Under the pieces are notes generated by a model, which was not told the DNA's origin, ran no database searches, and saw nothing but the letters and a program-made list of their open reading frames with translations. Below are positions 10,829 through 21,600 of a DNA stretch of 64,000 nucleotides, one piece after another. The stretch spans positions 67,746,357-67,810,356 of the forward strand of contig OY294044.1 of the NCBI GenBank assembly GCA_958510825.1. The letters run 5' to 3'. The DNA comes from Brachypterus glaber (Eukaryota > Arthropoda > Insecta > Coleoptera > Kateretidae). The translations under genes and the position numbers were made by a program. Each line of letters opens with the position of its first letter. Position 1 is the stretch's first letter.

Positions 10829-11349
10829 TATCGTCAGCTTAGTGTTAACCTGCAAACTCCACTTTTGGGCGAATTTTCGTTTTTGATACCGTTCAAAAGA
10901 GGGCGCTTAGTTACACCATCTGCGAAAAACAGGCACCTCTAACCTTCGCAAATATAATTTTTTCCATGATGCGTTTACCTGCTTACTTCACGCGCTTCAA
11001 CCGCTAGTCGAAAAGCTGCTAACTCCGCCACAACCATTTTGTGGCAATTATTGCAAAGGTTTTTATTATTAAAATGATTGCTTTTTGATGTTGAGGACAG
11101 TACTTTTATTTTCAAAAGAAAAACCTTTGCAATAATTGTTTGCTTTATTTTTTGAAAAAACTTTATCTAAAACCTGCCAACTCCTTGATGAAGATTTGTC
11201 TCAACAGTAGAAAACCTGCCATCTCCTTTTTAATTTAATAAAAACCAAGCCCAAATTATTTTTTATAGTTGATAGCTGTTAAAAAACCTCCGTCTCCTGT
11301 GATGTTTGGTCCAAACGAGTTAGCAGGTTAACACTCTAAGCCGACGGTA
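10829..11349. mobile_element. DNA element with TATCGTCRGCTTA ends (520-bp copy)
   Basis: The left end is TATCGTCAGCTTAGTGTTAA and the right end is TTAACACTCTAAGCCGACGG. The left ~220 bp match the element at 19027 well: shared blocks are GATACCGTTCAAAAGAGG, CGCTTAGTTACACCATCT, TCCATGATGCGTTTA and CGCGCTTCAACCGCTAGTCG. Variants of CTGCTAACTCC recur inside. A small inner inverted repeat (GCAATTATTGCAAAGG and its complement) lies at about 11045-11138. No ORF encodes a transposase. Confidence 0.7.
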
Positions 11350-11435
11350 TACTTAGGTTACTTAGGCACCATTTTGGTAAATGTTTGGCACGAAGTATTT
11401 TTACTAGATTAGATAGCATGTATGTAAATATTTTT

Positions 11436-12257
11436 CGAGGGGCTGACCGCGAGGAAATCTTTTGTACAAGCCAAAGGAGCTCAGGAGGAACTCTGAAGAA
11501 CTCCGGAGGAACTCTGAGGAACTCTGGAGGAACTCCGAAGGAACTTAGAGGAACTCTTTGCAAAAAGGAACTTTTTTGTACAAATTTCAGACGCGGTCAG
11601 AAACAATTATTATTTATTACTTATTATTTATTACCCATGCGGATTAACGTTTTTATTTTCAAATTAGATGAGCCGTTACAAACACCTTATCAAAACATCC
11701 TAACTTTGGGCGCCAATTTGTTTTTTGAAGGTTTGAAGGGGCGCCAAGTTTGGCAGAAACCGTCAGGGACAAAGCTCCTGAAGGTATTTTGGGGCGCCAA
11801 ATTTTGTTCTGAAGGAGCGCCAAGTTTGGTAGAAACCGTCAGGGACAAAGCTTTTTTTCTTGAAGGTAATTTTGGGGCGCCAATTTTTGTTTTGAAAGGG
11901 CGCCAAGTTTGGTAGACACCGTCAGGGACAAAGCTTTTTTTCTTGAAGGTAAATTTGGGGCGCCAAAGTTTGGTTGAAACCGTCAGAGACAAAGCATTTT
12001 TTTGAGGGTGCCTTATTGGTAGTAGTGCTTGCATAGCGGTAATTTCTACGGATTATTTGCCAAAAATTACCCCTTCCAGAGAGGAACTCTTAAGGAACAC
12101 AGGAGGAACTCCCAACGACCTCTGGAGGAACTCCGAGGAACTCCGAGGAACTCCGGAGTAACTCCGAGGAACTCCGGAGGAACTCCGAAGGAACTCTGAG
12201 GAACTCTTTGCAAAAAGGAACACTTTTGTACAAATTTCACACGCGGTCAGCCCCTCG
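11436..12257. mobile_element. Foldback element with GGAACTC-unit arms, 8-bp duplication
   Basis: Ends CGAGGGGCTGACCGCG and CGCGGTCAGCCCCTCG are exact inverted repeats. ATATTTTT flanks both sides (11428-11435, 12258-12265), an 8-bp target duplication as for hAT-type elements. Inside each end is an array of 11-12-bp units of the type GGAACTCCGGA or GGAACTCTGA. On the left about seven units span 11470-11560; on the right about a dozen span 12075-12215. Between them lies an ~80-bp tandem repeat. No transposase is present. Confidence 0.8.
11720..12010 (+). repeat. ~80-bp tandem repeat, about 3.5 copies
   Basis: The blocks GGGCGCCAAGTTTGGTAGA, AACCGTCAGGGACAAAGCTT and TTGAAGGTAATTTTGGGGCG recur with a period of about 80-85 bp inside the foldback element. 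Copies diverge by substitutions and small indels. The long ORFs on both strands here come from this periodicity and encode no known domain. A related word (CCGTCAGGGATAAAGCT) occurs at about 24566. Confidence 0.75.
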
Positions 12258-12265
12258 ATATTTTT

Positions 12266-13690
12266 CTTCAAATAAATTTAAAATCTGCAGGAAAAATACT
12301 CTTGGCTTCTATGATTAATGTCCGATAGATAATTTAGGTTTTTCGTGGAAGAACTTTTTTTTTTTAGCTGGTTAGTGGTCTATTAAGTATAGTTTTTTAC
12401 ACACAGACCCACAGATTTTACGTAGCACAGTGGGCCAGAAGAAAAACAGGGACAAAGTTCTGAATTTTTGCATACGACTATTTTTGATACCGCTGATTTC
12501 GAATAAAATAACGGAAAAATAAAAAAAAAAATCCGCGTCATTAGGGTGATCCAAAATTTTTTTTTTCGCTCTTTATATTAATGTGTCAAATGGCTTCTTT
12601 TGATTATGTTTATGTAGACCAATGTATATAACTTAAAACTTCAAAATGGCGGAGTCAATATGACGCATCGGTTTTTGAACCTTAACTGTATCACGAAATT
12701 AGGGTTATTTTTTTTGTCAACAGTTTTGGAGAAATACTTAAAATTAAAGCATTTAATATGATAAAGATACGATTAACCATAAAAATACATTTAATTCCCT
12801 ATTTTCGTAAAATCTTTATTTCAAGTTCTTATGGCTTAAGTAAAATAAACTAATTTTTTAAACAAAGAATACATACCTGAGATGTCTAAAAATATATTAC
12901 ATGATTAATAAAGTTTCTGTATCATAATATAAAGGTCCTTGAAACGTGAAAATAGTAGCTATCAGTTTAAATCATAAATATAAAAAGTCACCATTTGTCA
13001 CGTATCCCTTTCAATGCACATTTTTTTCCTATAATATTATTCTATGGAAAAAAGTTGCTAGACTTTGCTAATAACGGAAAAAAATAATAAAGTTTTTTTA
13101 AATGCGTATTTTTTGCATAGATATTTACAAGTTAATGGTAATCTAATAATTTTGGCTAAACCCCGTTATAAAATTAAGGTTTTAATCACAGCTACCATCA
13201 GAACTCCAGTTGCAGTCATCGTCTCTGTCATCATCGTCACTGGCACCATTAGATAGTACTTGGATTAATTTCTACAAGGCCTCGATAATGACAATTGGAG
13301 TTCTGACATATGTCATGTGTCAAATATGTCATATGCCATATGCAAGTTATGTCATTATCTTATTATGCGTGAGGTTTGCTTATTCAAGCCTGTGGGTACG
13401 GCTTTAACTAACAAAATCCATCATTCGATTTTTATAAAATATAAATGGAACCTAATTTTAGCGGCGGCTCACTGAGCACAGGTGTGTAGGGAAGGAGCCT
13501 AACGTTTGAAAAATTATTATCTTAACTGAATTTCTATTTAGGTTTTAAACCTTATACAAATTTATCGAAAAAATGGGGATGAATAGAATGAATAGATTAG
13601 AAATTTAGGTTTGAAAAATTTAACTTACATATTTTAAATTTTAAGCTTTCACAGCCACTAGGGGGCTCAGAGCGCTCAGACCGTTTAAAT
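12266..13690. other. Intergenic AT-rich sequence
   Basis: About 1.4 kb with no recognisable gene. The only structure seen is a short inverted repeat around 13198-13308, where TCAGAACTCCAGTTG pairs with CAATTGGAGTTCTGA. It flanks a run of TCATCGTC-like and ATATGTCAT-like words. The rest shows nothing I can support. Confidence 0.4.
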
Positions 13691-13841
13691 GGATTTTCGC
13701 TTTCCGACGTTTCGTCTCTTACTGCTAGAGAGTCTCTAGTAGAGACAGCTTCAGGCATTAATCTCAAACTGAAGCTGTTTCAGATTAATTTCTGAAGATG
13801 TATCTAGCAGTAAGAAACGAAACATCGGAACGTGATAATCC
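13691..13841. mobile_element. ~150-bp hairpin MITE
   Basis: The arms mirror each other. GGATTTTCGCTTTCCGACGT and TTCGTCTCTTACTGCTAGA on the left pair with TCTAGCAGTAAGAAACGAA and ACATCGGAACGTGATAATCC on the right. The loop holds a second inverted repeat (AGCTTCAGGCATTAATCT with AGATTAATTTCTGAAG-type sequence). Non-coding; no clear duplication of the target was found. Confidence 0.65.
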
Positions 13842-14806
13842 GAAAGGGAAAGTTTTTTCAACTTACATAATTTATGGGCAAGCTATCACTCGGTATAGAA
13901 ATCTATTAAAATATATTTAAAGAATGTAATTATAGTCACATACAAAATAAATTATAAATAAATAATTAGTTTTATTTAAATTTAAGTATGCAAATCTAAC
14001 ACATGAAGCATGTAGGATCAAAAAGTGATAAGTCCAATTTAAAGAAAAATGAGATTTTTATACCATTAAATCGATTTACATGTACATTTTAAGCGCTATC
14101 AAATAAGCTACAATATAAATATGATATATCATGCGTCGGAGTTTTTTTAACGAAATTCCCAAAAAGGAGGAGGTAATTTAAAGTATAATTTTTTAACGAT
14201 AAAAATCGATGTTTGGATCAACAGTAGACAAAACTTAATTTTCTTTGATTATTCGTTTTACAATAAATATTTTTCGTTAATTTTTGTATAATTTATTAAG
14301 CTGCAACTTCTTTTCGCAATTTTTTTCTCCTGATTCAAAATACTGATCTTAAAATAATAGTTTTTTAAAGAATTTTGCATAAAAATAGGTTAAATGAATT
14401 TTAAAATAAAAAATATAAAAAAACCTTTAACCTATTTTTGCACAAAACCTTATTAGGACTGATTAATTTTTAGTTCATTATTTGGGTACAGGAGAAAAAG
14501 CATTATCCGATTCGCTTTCAGCAACATCAAAAACCCCAATATACCAATTTTCTCAAAAATTACCCCCCGCCTCTCATGGGGTGGATTTAGAAAAAAAATA
14601 TTCTAAGATTCAGTTTTAGCGACCTCAAACCCTAATACGCCAATTTTCACAAAAGTACCCCCCTCAGGGGGTTAGAATTTTTTATTCTGATATTCAGTTT
14701 AGGCAACTTTTAAAAATCCCTATATACCAATTTTGACAAAAATAATGAAAACATTTAAAAATATTTTCAGATTCAGTTTCAGCAACCTCAAGAACCTTTA
14801 TATGTA
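13842..14806. other. Intergenic AT-rich sequence
   Basis: No coding exon is recognised. Between 14540 and 14790 a degenerate ~100-bp unit recurs about three times (TTCAGTTTNAGCAACCTCAA and ATACCAATTTTCACAAAA-type words). It looks like a decayed tandem repeat. Nothing else is supported. Confidence 0.35.
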
Positions 14807-14808
14807 TA

Positions 14809-15543
14809 CCGGGTGAGTTTCAAACCATGGACACCCCATAAAATGGGATTGTTATCAGTCCGATCAAAGAATTTTTTTTTCTTAACAAGGGCTACAAAAT
14901 GGCGTATAAAATTATTTTTTTGCACTTCCGGTTTCGCCGGAAACTAAGTTTAATATATTTTTTAAATGACACCCTCTGTATATTTTTGAATTTTTGGATC
15001 CAGAAAACAAATTTACATAAAAAAAATCATTTAAAAACTTTTTATTTTTTTTAGTTTTTTTTTTAACAGAAGAATTATTTTTATAAATAAAATCTAATTT
15101 ATTTGCTAAATGTGGGGAAAATACAAATTTTATGTAAAAACCAAAATTTGGTATTTTTTTGTACTTTAATTTTTTTAAACGGGTTTTCCTTCATAACTTA
15201 TTTTTTTCTTTTTGGTGCGGTATTGTAAGGGCTACAAAATGGCCTACTTTTTTTTCTCTCACTTCAACTTTTTTCTAATTAGGGTTATTTTAAATAAAAA
15301 AATAATTAAATGATTTTTTATTTAGATGTAAAATTGTTTTCTGAATTCAAAAATGCAAAAATATACAGGGGTGTCATTTAAAAAATAAAATGAACTTAAT
15401 TTCCGGCGAAGTGCAAAAAAAATATTTTTTACGCCATTTTGTAGCTCTTGTTAAAAAATATAAGCTACAAATAAATTGCTTTGATCGGGCTAAAAACAAT
15501 CCCATTTTAGGGGGTGTACCTACATGGATTAAGACTCACCCGG
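14809..15543. mobile_element. TA-flanked foldback element with CCGGGTGAGT ends
   Basis: Ends CCGGGTGAGTTTCAAACC and AAGACTCACCCGG sit between TA dinucleotides (14807-14808, 15544-15545). The arms are about 250 bp: GGGCTACAAAATGGCGTATA on the left pairs near 15431-15456, and ATATTTTTGAATTTTTGGAT pairs near 15340-15366. Non-coding. The TA duplication points to the Tc1/mariner group by inference. Partial relatives occur at 16562-17612 and 63854-64000. Confidence 0.75.
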
Positions 15544-15864
15544 TATACAAATAGCAATTTTTAATTTTTTGTGTAAAAATATTGTATTTTCCTCATTTGT
15601 CCCCCTTGCACACACTAATGTTTACCAAAAACATTCCTGTATGCCAAACTTCAAGTCTCTAGCTTAAAGCGTTCTTAACTTATCATGCCCACAAGACTTC
15701 TCGGACAGAACGACCGACAAAGTAACCGACCGATAGACCGACATTTTTTTTTTGCTCAAAATTATTTTATATTGACATATAACGTCATAAAACGCAAAAA
15801 TGCGGAAAAAGAATTAAATTTTTTGCACAAATATAAAGTTCTTTTTGGAAAGCACTATTTTATT

Positions 15865-16059
15865 GGCAGTAGTGCTTGTATAGCGGTAATTTCTACGGCT
15901 TATTTGCCAAAAATGACCCCTTCCAGAAAGGAACTATTAGGGAACTCAGGAGGAACTCCCAAGGAACTCGGAGGAACTCGGGGACCTCCGAGGAACTCTG
16001 AGGAACTCTTTGCAAAAAGACACTCTTTGGTAAAAATTTCAGACGCGGTCAGCCCCTCG
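15865..16059. mobile_element. Fragment of the GGAACTC foldback family
   Basis: This matches the right end of the element at 11436-12257: GGTAATTTCTACGG, TTATTTGCCAAAAATGACCC, an array of GGAACTCGGA-type units (about 15930-16005), GAGGAACTCTTTGCAAAAAG, and the terminus CGCGGTCAGCCCCTCG. The left half is absent, so this is a truncated second copy. Confidence 0.8.
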
Positions 16060-16107
16060 CCATAAGAAATGTACGTGGTCCTTTATAAGGGCATATGCAC
16101 AGGCACG

Positions 16108-16215
16108 CATAAGAACGTAATACATAAGAATGCGATGCCGTGATTGGCTTGATTTGCCGCCATGTATCTTGTAAGCCAATCACGGCATCGCATTCTTATG
16201 TTTTATGTTCTTATG
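16108..16215. mobile_element. 108-bp hairpin MITE
   Basis: Two ~43-bp arms are almost exact complements. CATAAGAACGTAATACATAA and GAATGCGATGCCGTGATTGG lie on the left, with CCAATCACGGCATCGCATTC and TTATGTTCTTATG on the right. A 22-bp loop separates them. A few mismatches near the outer end are the only decay. Non-coding. Confidence 0.75.
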
Positions 16216-16561
16216 CAAGCTTCTGGATAGGCCTTCAGTCTCGTACACAAGAATTACAGTTTTTGCGATTTTCCAAAAGTTAGCTAACCTGGACTTATCA
16301 CCTTATGATTCTACATGCCTTACATACTGATATATCCAAATACTTAAAACGGCGACCTTGAGAATACCTTGCACCTTTACTGAATTCCCAACTTGGCAGA
16401 AAAAACCTACTTCATTCGGTCTGCATGCGTCCGTGAAAGTTGAGTGAGCATATGTGAATGGATACTAAAATGTTATAACTGTAGTAAGTAAATTAATCTG
16501 CATCTCTTTTTATTAGATATATTTATTTATATATTAAATAATAAATTATTCTAGTTATTTA

Positions 16562-17612
16562 TACCGCGTGTCCCAGTTAACTCAGATTATTTGTTTTTTG
16601 GCTTTATTAGTAAAGCTATCGAAATAAAATTCATATCAGTCAATAATATTGAATCTTTCTACCTTCAAATTTTAAAAATACTTTGTTCTTAAACATTTTT
16701 TTATATATAAAGAAAAAAGACATCATTGTGAAATTTTGTAGGTGTGTGTATATATAAATATATACAGGGTTATTCACGGAAGTGGCCTATTAAAGGTTTA
16801 TGGAGAACCAATAATTTTAAAAATCTGATATTTTGCACTTTGGGGTTTTTGAAAAAAAAAGGCCAATCCATTAAAAATATTTTCATGTTTGTGCCACTTA
16901 TGGTTGTCCCGGAAGTGGCACTCAGCTTTGATTTTTTTTTAATGGAACACCCCATATATTTTTTAATTTTTGAAATCTGCATTATATTTGATTTATTTTG
17001 ATGTGTAACACTTTATGTCTATCTCTGGTAGTTTTTGAGTTATTCAAATTTTTAGCGAAAAATTAGCAAATTCAAGCAGTCCTAAAAAAAATTATTTCTC
17101 CTTCATTTTTTAAATTGGAGAAAAGTTGTTTCGTAGTTTACTCAATAACACTTAACCGAATTATCCTAAGCCAAAACAGATCCCAAAACTTATACAGGGT
17201 GTGCCAGAAAGGAGGTCAAATCTAACAAATTTAAAAAAGCCATAACTCATTTTTTTTAATGGCACCCTATATATTTTTTATTTAGTTAAATAAAGATATA
17301 AAGTATAGGGAACTACTTGATACTGACCGCATTTGCATTCTTAAAATGTCACAACTTCATGTGTATCTCGTTTGAAAAAAAAAAAGTTTTTACGATACAT
17401 AGAATTTTTGGCTGAATTCAAAAATGTAAAAAATACAGTGTTTCATTAAAAAAAAACATATTTATGGCACTTCCGCGAAACCGTAAGTGAAACAAAAAAA
17501 TTAAATACGCCATTTTATAGCCAATGTAAAATTATATAAATCACCCACATTTCGTATTTATCGAATGAATTAATCTTAATTTTGGGGGTGGACATAAATA
17601 AAACTCACCCGG
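16562..17612. repeat. Cluster of partial TACAGGGTG/CCGGGTGAG-ended elements
   Basis: At least four terminal motifs lie within 1 kb: ACCGCGTGTCCCAGTTAA (16563), TACAGGGTTATTCACGGAAG (16763), TACAGGGTGTGCCAGAAAGG (17193) and AAAACTCACCCGGTATA (about 17600). The last end and its inner part (CCACCCCCAAAAT on the complement) match the element at 14809-15543. GGCACTTCCG blocks occur in both orientations. I read it as nested or recombined fragments and cannot resolve single borders. Confidence 0.5.
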
Positions 17613-18459
17613 TATATGCTTGTATACTAATATATGTTTTTAGGTTTTTTGTTTAAAATCCATTTTTTATGCAATTTTTAACACTTGCAAAAATTTAATT
17701 TTCGCGAAATCTTCATTTCGCGAAAATTATTAATTATTTAATTGGCGATTTTTTTTATGTAATAACTTATGGGGAGGGGGTATATATATTTTTTATTTTA
17801 TCCCAACTAGTATTGTTTCTAAATATTACCAAAGAAACCCTCCAAAATTTCTTCAATTTTATATGAAATTAGTTTTTATCCGAAAAACAAGTACCGATTT
17901 TTTTCAAAGTTTGAGTGCTTTGAGCTACCTCTAAAAATTTATCTATTTGGCTCATTTTTGAATGGCCACCGTTTTTTACCAAGGAGCAACTTTTGAGCCA
18001 GAGAGCGGTTTCAATTTCGGGATTTTTTGACACACTCTAATATAGATGAGATTAGAAAATATGAAAATATTTCGCATATGTCAATTAAAACTAATTAATT
18101 TTAGACACAATGCAAATTAAAACTTATTAAATAATTTTAAAATTAATATGCAAATACAAATAGAAAGAAATTGACTCATTGAAACAAATTGGAACGTATT
18201 AATTTTTTATAGCAGTACATTTAAAAAACATTCAAACTAATTCAAACGTATAAAACATTTAATCTTCTATATGTTTCTATGAGATTTTTTTAATGGTACA
18301 ATATTTTGTCTAAGAGGGCAGAAATAAATAGTATTAATCTTTATTTTATTTGTTTAAACAGGTTAATGAGTGCAAGTTGATAAAAATGATTGGATTTTAT
18401 TAAAACCTAGATAAGAAAATATATTATTAAAACACCATAAGCAAAAAAAAACAACAATA
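17613..18459. other. 5' flank of the FLVCR-family gene
   Basis: AT-rich and without ORFs. It contains a short inverted repeat at about 17695-17730 (TTTTCGCGAAATC and its complement). The last 300 bp before the ATG are about 80 percent AT and contain no clear TATA box or initiator that I can defend. The transcription start is therefore not placed. Confidence 0.35.
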
Positions 18460-18608
18460 ATGGACGTTGTAATTAGTAATATTGCCAATAATAATGAAGT
18501 AAAATTATATAAATACAGATGGGTCGTACTAGGAATTTTTTGTCTTTTTACCATCAACAATTTTATACAATTTTTGGAGTTCTCTATAATATCGAATATT
18601 GTGACAAA
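18460..18608 (+). CDS. FLVCR-like gene exon 1
   Basis: The start codon opens a 50-residue N-terminal piece: a short polar tail, then YKYRWVVLGIFCLFTINNF, which begins helix 1. The arginine before the helix is typical of the family. Donor GTAAGT follows at 18609, and the last codon (Lys) is split 2+1. No longer upstream in-frame ATG was found, and the tail length fits an MFS protein. Confidence 0.85.
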
Positions 18609-21600
18609 GTAAGTATAGTACCTGTAACACTTAGAATATTTTATTTATTTGTAAATGTTTGCACTTGTACTTTCAAAAAAAAACAACGAATTGACGGTTT
18701 CATTATGTTTTGACTAGATATTTTCTCTGAGAAAAATTGTTATTTTTGCCCCCTTGATTTTTTAGTTTTATTTTTAAAGGACTATACAATGTACATACTA
18801 TACCAATATACTATACATACTACGTGCATGTATATATTTAAAAAACTTAGGCGGTAAAGGGTTAAGCTGTGTGCCTGTGTTATATATGTATGTATATCGC
18901 ACCTGTTATATGTATAACAGTGTCATAACACAAAATTTTGAAAAATGTGTTTCTAGTGTATTATTACTGCTCTTATTGAGATCTACCGATCTGAATAACT
19001 GGCATATTCTAACTAGCATAGTTATATCGTCGGCTTAGAGTGTTAACCTGCTAACTCCTATTTTGGAAAAGTGGCACAAGTGCACATCACGACACTTATA
19101 CCACTTTTGCACTGACCCCTCAATTGTCGATTTTTGGATACCGTTCAAAAGAGGACGCTTAGTTACACCATCTACAAAAACAGGCAGCTCTAACCTTTTT
19201 CCAAATATAACTTTTTCCATGATGCGTTTATTTGCTTACTCCACGCGCTTCAACCGCTAGTCGGAAAGCTGCTAACTCCGCCACTTCCAACCTTTTTGTG
19301 TGGAGAAACGTCAACATAAAGTGGTGTTATCGTGAAAATTAAGTTTTAAGGCTTTAATAGGCTGTTTAATGGTGGTTATTTTACTACTACATGATTTTAT
19401 CTTAAAACAGGGCTCCCACTAAAATCCGAACCTGAAATTCCAGGCTTTTTCCAAGTTTTCCAGACAAAAAATGTAAAAATTCCAGTTATTTTTTTAAAAT
19501 TACTCTTAATTTTTTTTAAGAAATAGTAAAACCTGGTTAAAAATTAGACATTTTTTGGTAATTGGTAAAAACTGCAAACTTGGAGCCGCATGTATTTGTT
19601 TAAAATTATTATTAATAATTAGTTACTAAATAGAAAATCAAAAGCTCGTCGCTCTAGCTTAAAGGGTACAGGAGTTTTTAATTAAAAATCTTATTTTTAT
19701 TACAATTTTAAAGAGCCGTAGCTCCCTTAGGACTTATTTCCGGACCAACCTTTATACGAACTTTTTTTCATATTTTTTAACGTAGTATCACCTCTTAAAT
19801 TTCTCGAACTTATTTCTGAATAACTCTGTATAAATTAATTAACTAAATATATTTAAATATAGGAAATGTGACGATTTAAGCAAAAAATCTGAAGTCAATT
19901 AAAATTAAAATAGTCAAATGCGAAGAAAAGTTTCGCATTCTGAATTTATTAAAATAGTACCAATTATAGCGCCGCGGACGAAATGTTTTGCAAAACTACA
20001 TTAAACATAGCATAAGATTTATAAAATACAATTTGTAATAATTTAAAAAATTTAAAACTTCACTGACTTTTTATACAAATTTGCCAGAAAATGGCCAAAT
20101 TCCCTGACTTACAGGTTTCAATTTCCATTTCCCTGACTACCCTGATTTCCCTCACTGGTGAGAGCCCTGAAATTATTGTCTAAATAAAGTCCGTAAATTT
20201 CAAATATCTGATCCACCATTTTAAGTAATTTATCTTTTTAGTTTTAAAATTAAACCTTTCATATTATTATTATTATAAAAATGCAAGTAAAGCTCCATTG
20301 CTGCATGCAAAAATTGTTACGAATCTGATGATTAATTCTCGTTTAAAACCAGTTTTACAATTTTTAAATTTTATAAAAATTCTATAGAAAGCCCTAAAGG
20401 CACAGGAGAAAATTTTAATGGATTTCAAAGTTTATGCTAATTTTAAAGGAGTAAAACAATTTTCAATTTAAAAAAAATGCAAGGCAAACATTTTAATGAA
20501 TATGTATCAAAATTCGACTAGTGGTTAACTAACATGTTGGAATGTCCTAGCGCCGAAGGCATTTTTTTTGCGAATTTAGAAGTTCATTTAAATTTTAAAA
20601 CAGATTTACGAATTATACAAGAAGGTTAGAAAGTCCCAGGCGAAAATTTTTACAAATAATTCTTAAAACCTTTAATTTTATCTATTTGTGTTTATTTTAC
20701 GTCTTCCTTCGTTTGAACATATTTTAGAGCGTCCGTAATCTAAATTTAAAACTATTTACAATTATAATTTAAAATGTTATAAAATAATATGTAGATTTAC
20801 CCTAGCGCCGCAGGTGAATTTTTTTGCCAATTTGTCGATTTATTTTAATTTTTAAACAGTTTTACAAAATTCTAATAATCCTAATATTTTTAATTTAAGA
20901 ATTATTCTTGGTAAAATAAATGGAATTGGGCAAGCTGGGAATGCATTAATGCTGTTTCTAGGCTTTTTTGCTTAAAAATGTCCAAGTTCCAGTTTTTTTG
21001 TGAAAAATAGGCAAATTCCAGTACTTTTTCCAGGTTTCTTTTTTTGAGAAACTTAAAATTCCAGGTTTTCCAGGTCGGTGGAAACCCTTTAAAAAGTAAG
21101 TAAATTAATTTTTATAGTTGATAGTTGATAAAACCTCCAAAACGCGTTAATAAAGAAACCGGATTTTTCATTTTGTTATACAATAATTATAGAAATAATT
21201 ATAAGGTTTTTTCGTCTCTTGTAAAGTTTGGTCAAAAGGACTTAGCGGGTTAACACTTTAAGCCGACGATATATAATATGACAGTTATACAAATCGATAG
21301 ATCTCAATAAGAGCAGTAAAAATACTAAAAACACATCTTTCAAAATTTTGTGTTATGACACTGTTCTGTAACGGATGCGATATGATGTATTATAAACATG
21401 TTTTTTTTTTTAATTTTTTAGGTATTACAATGTAGATGAACTTTTAGTTGATATTAGTGGCCTAATATTTTTTATTGTGTACATATTCTCGTTTTTACCC
21501 ATAAGTTTTTTAATAGAAAAATATGTAAGTAAACTGTAACAACTCGGAAACTGAGCTCAGTTTCCTCATGAGGAGGCTCCGCCTTAATTTTTAATTACAA

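Noticed and set aside
11336..12034. ORFs of 75-176 codons on both strands
   Set aside because: They arise from the 80-bp tandem repeat and the GGAACTC arrays, whose periods keep frames open. No similarity to any protein family is visible.
16744..17001. Paired ORFs on both strands (85 and 70 codons)
   Set aside because: They fall in a cluster of TACAGGGT-ended element fragments and encode low-complexity Phe/Lys-rich peptides.
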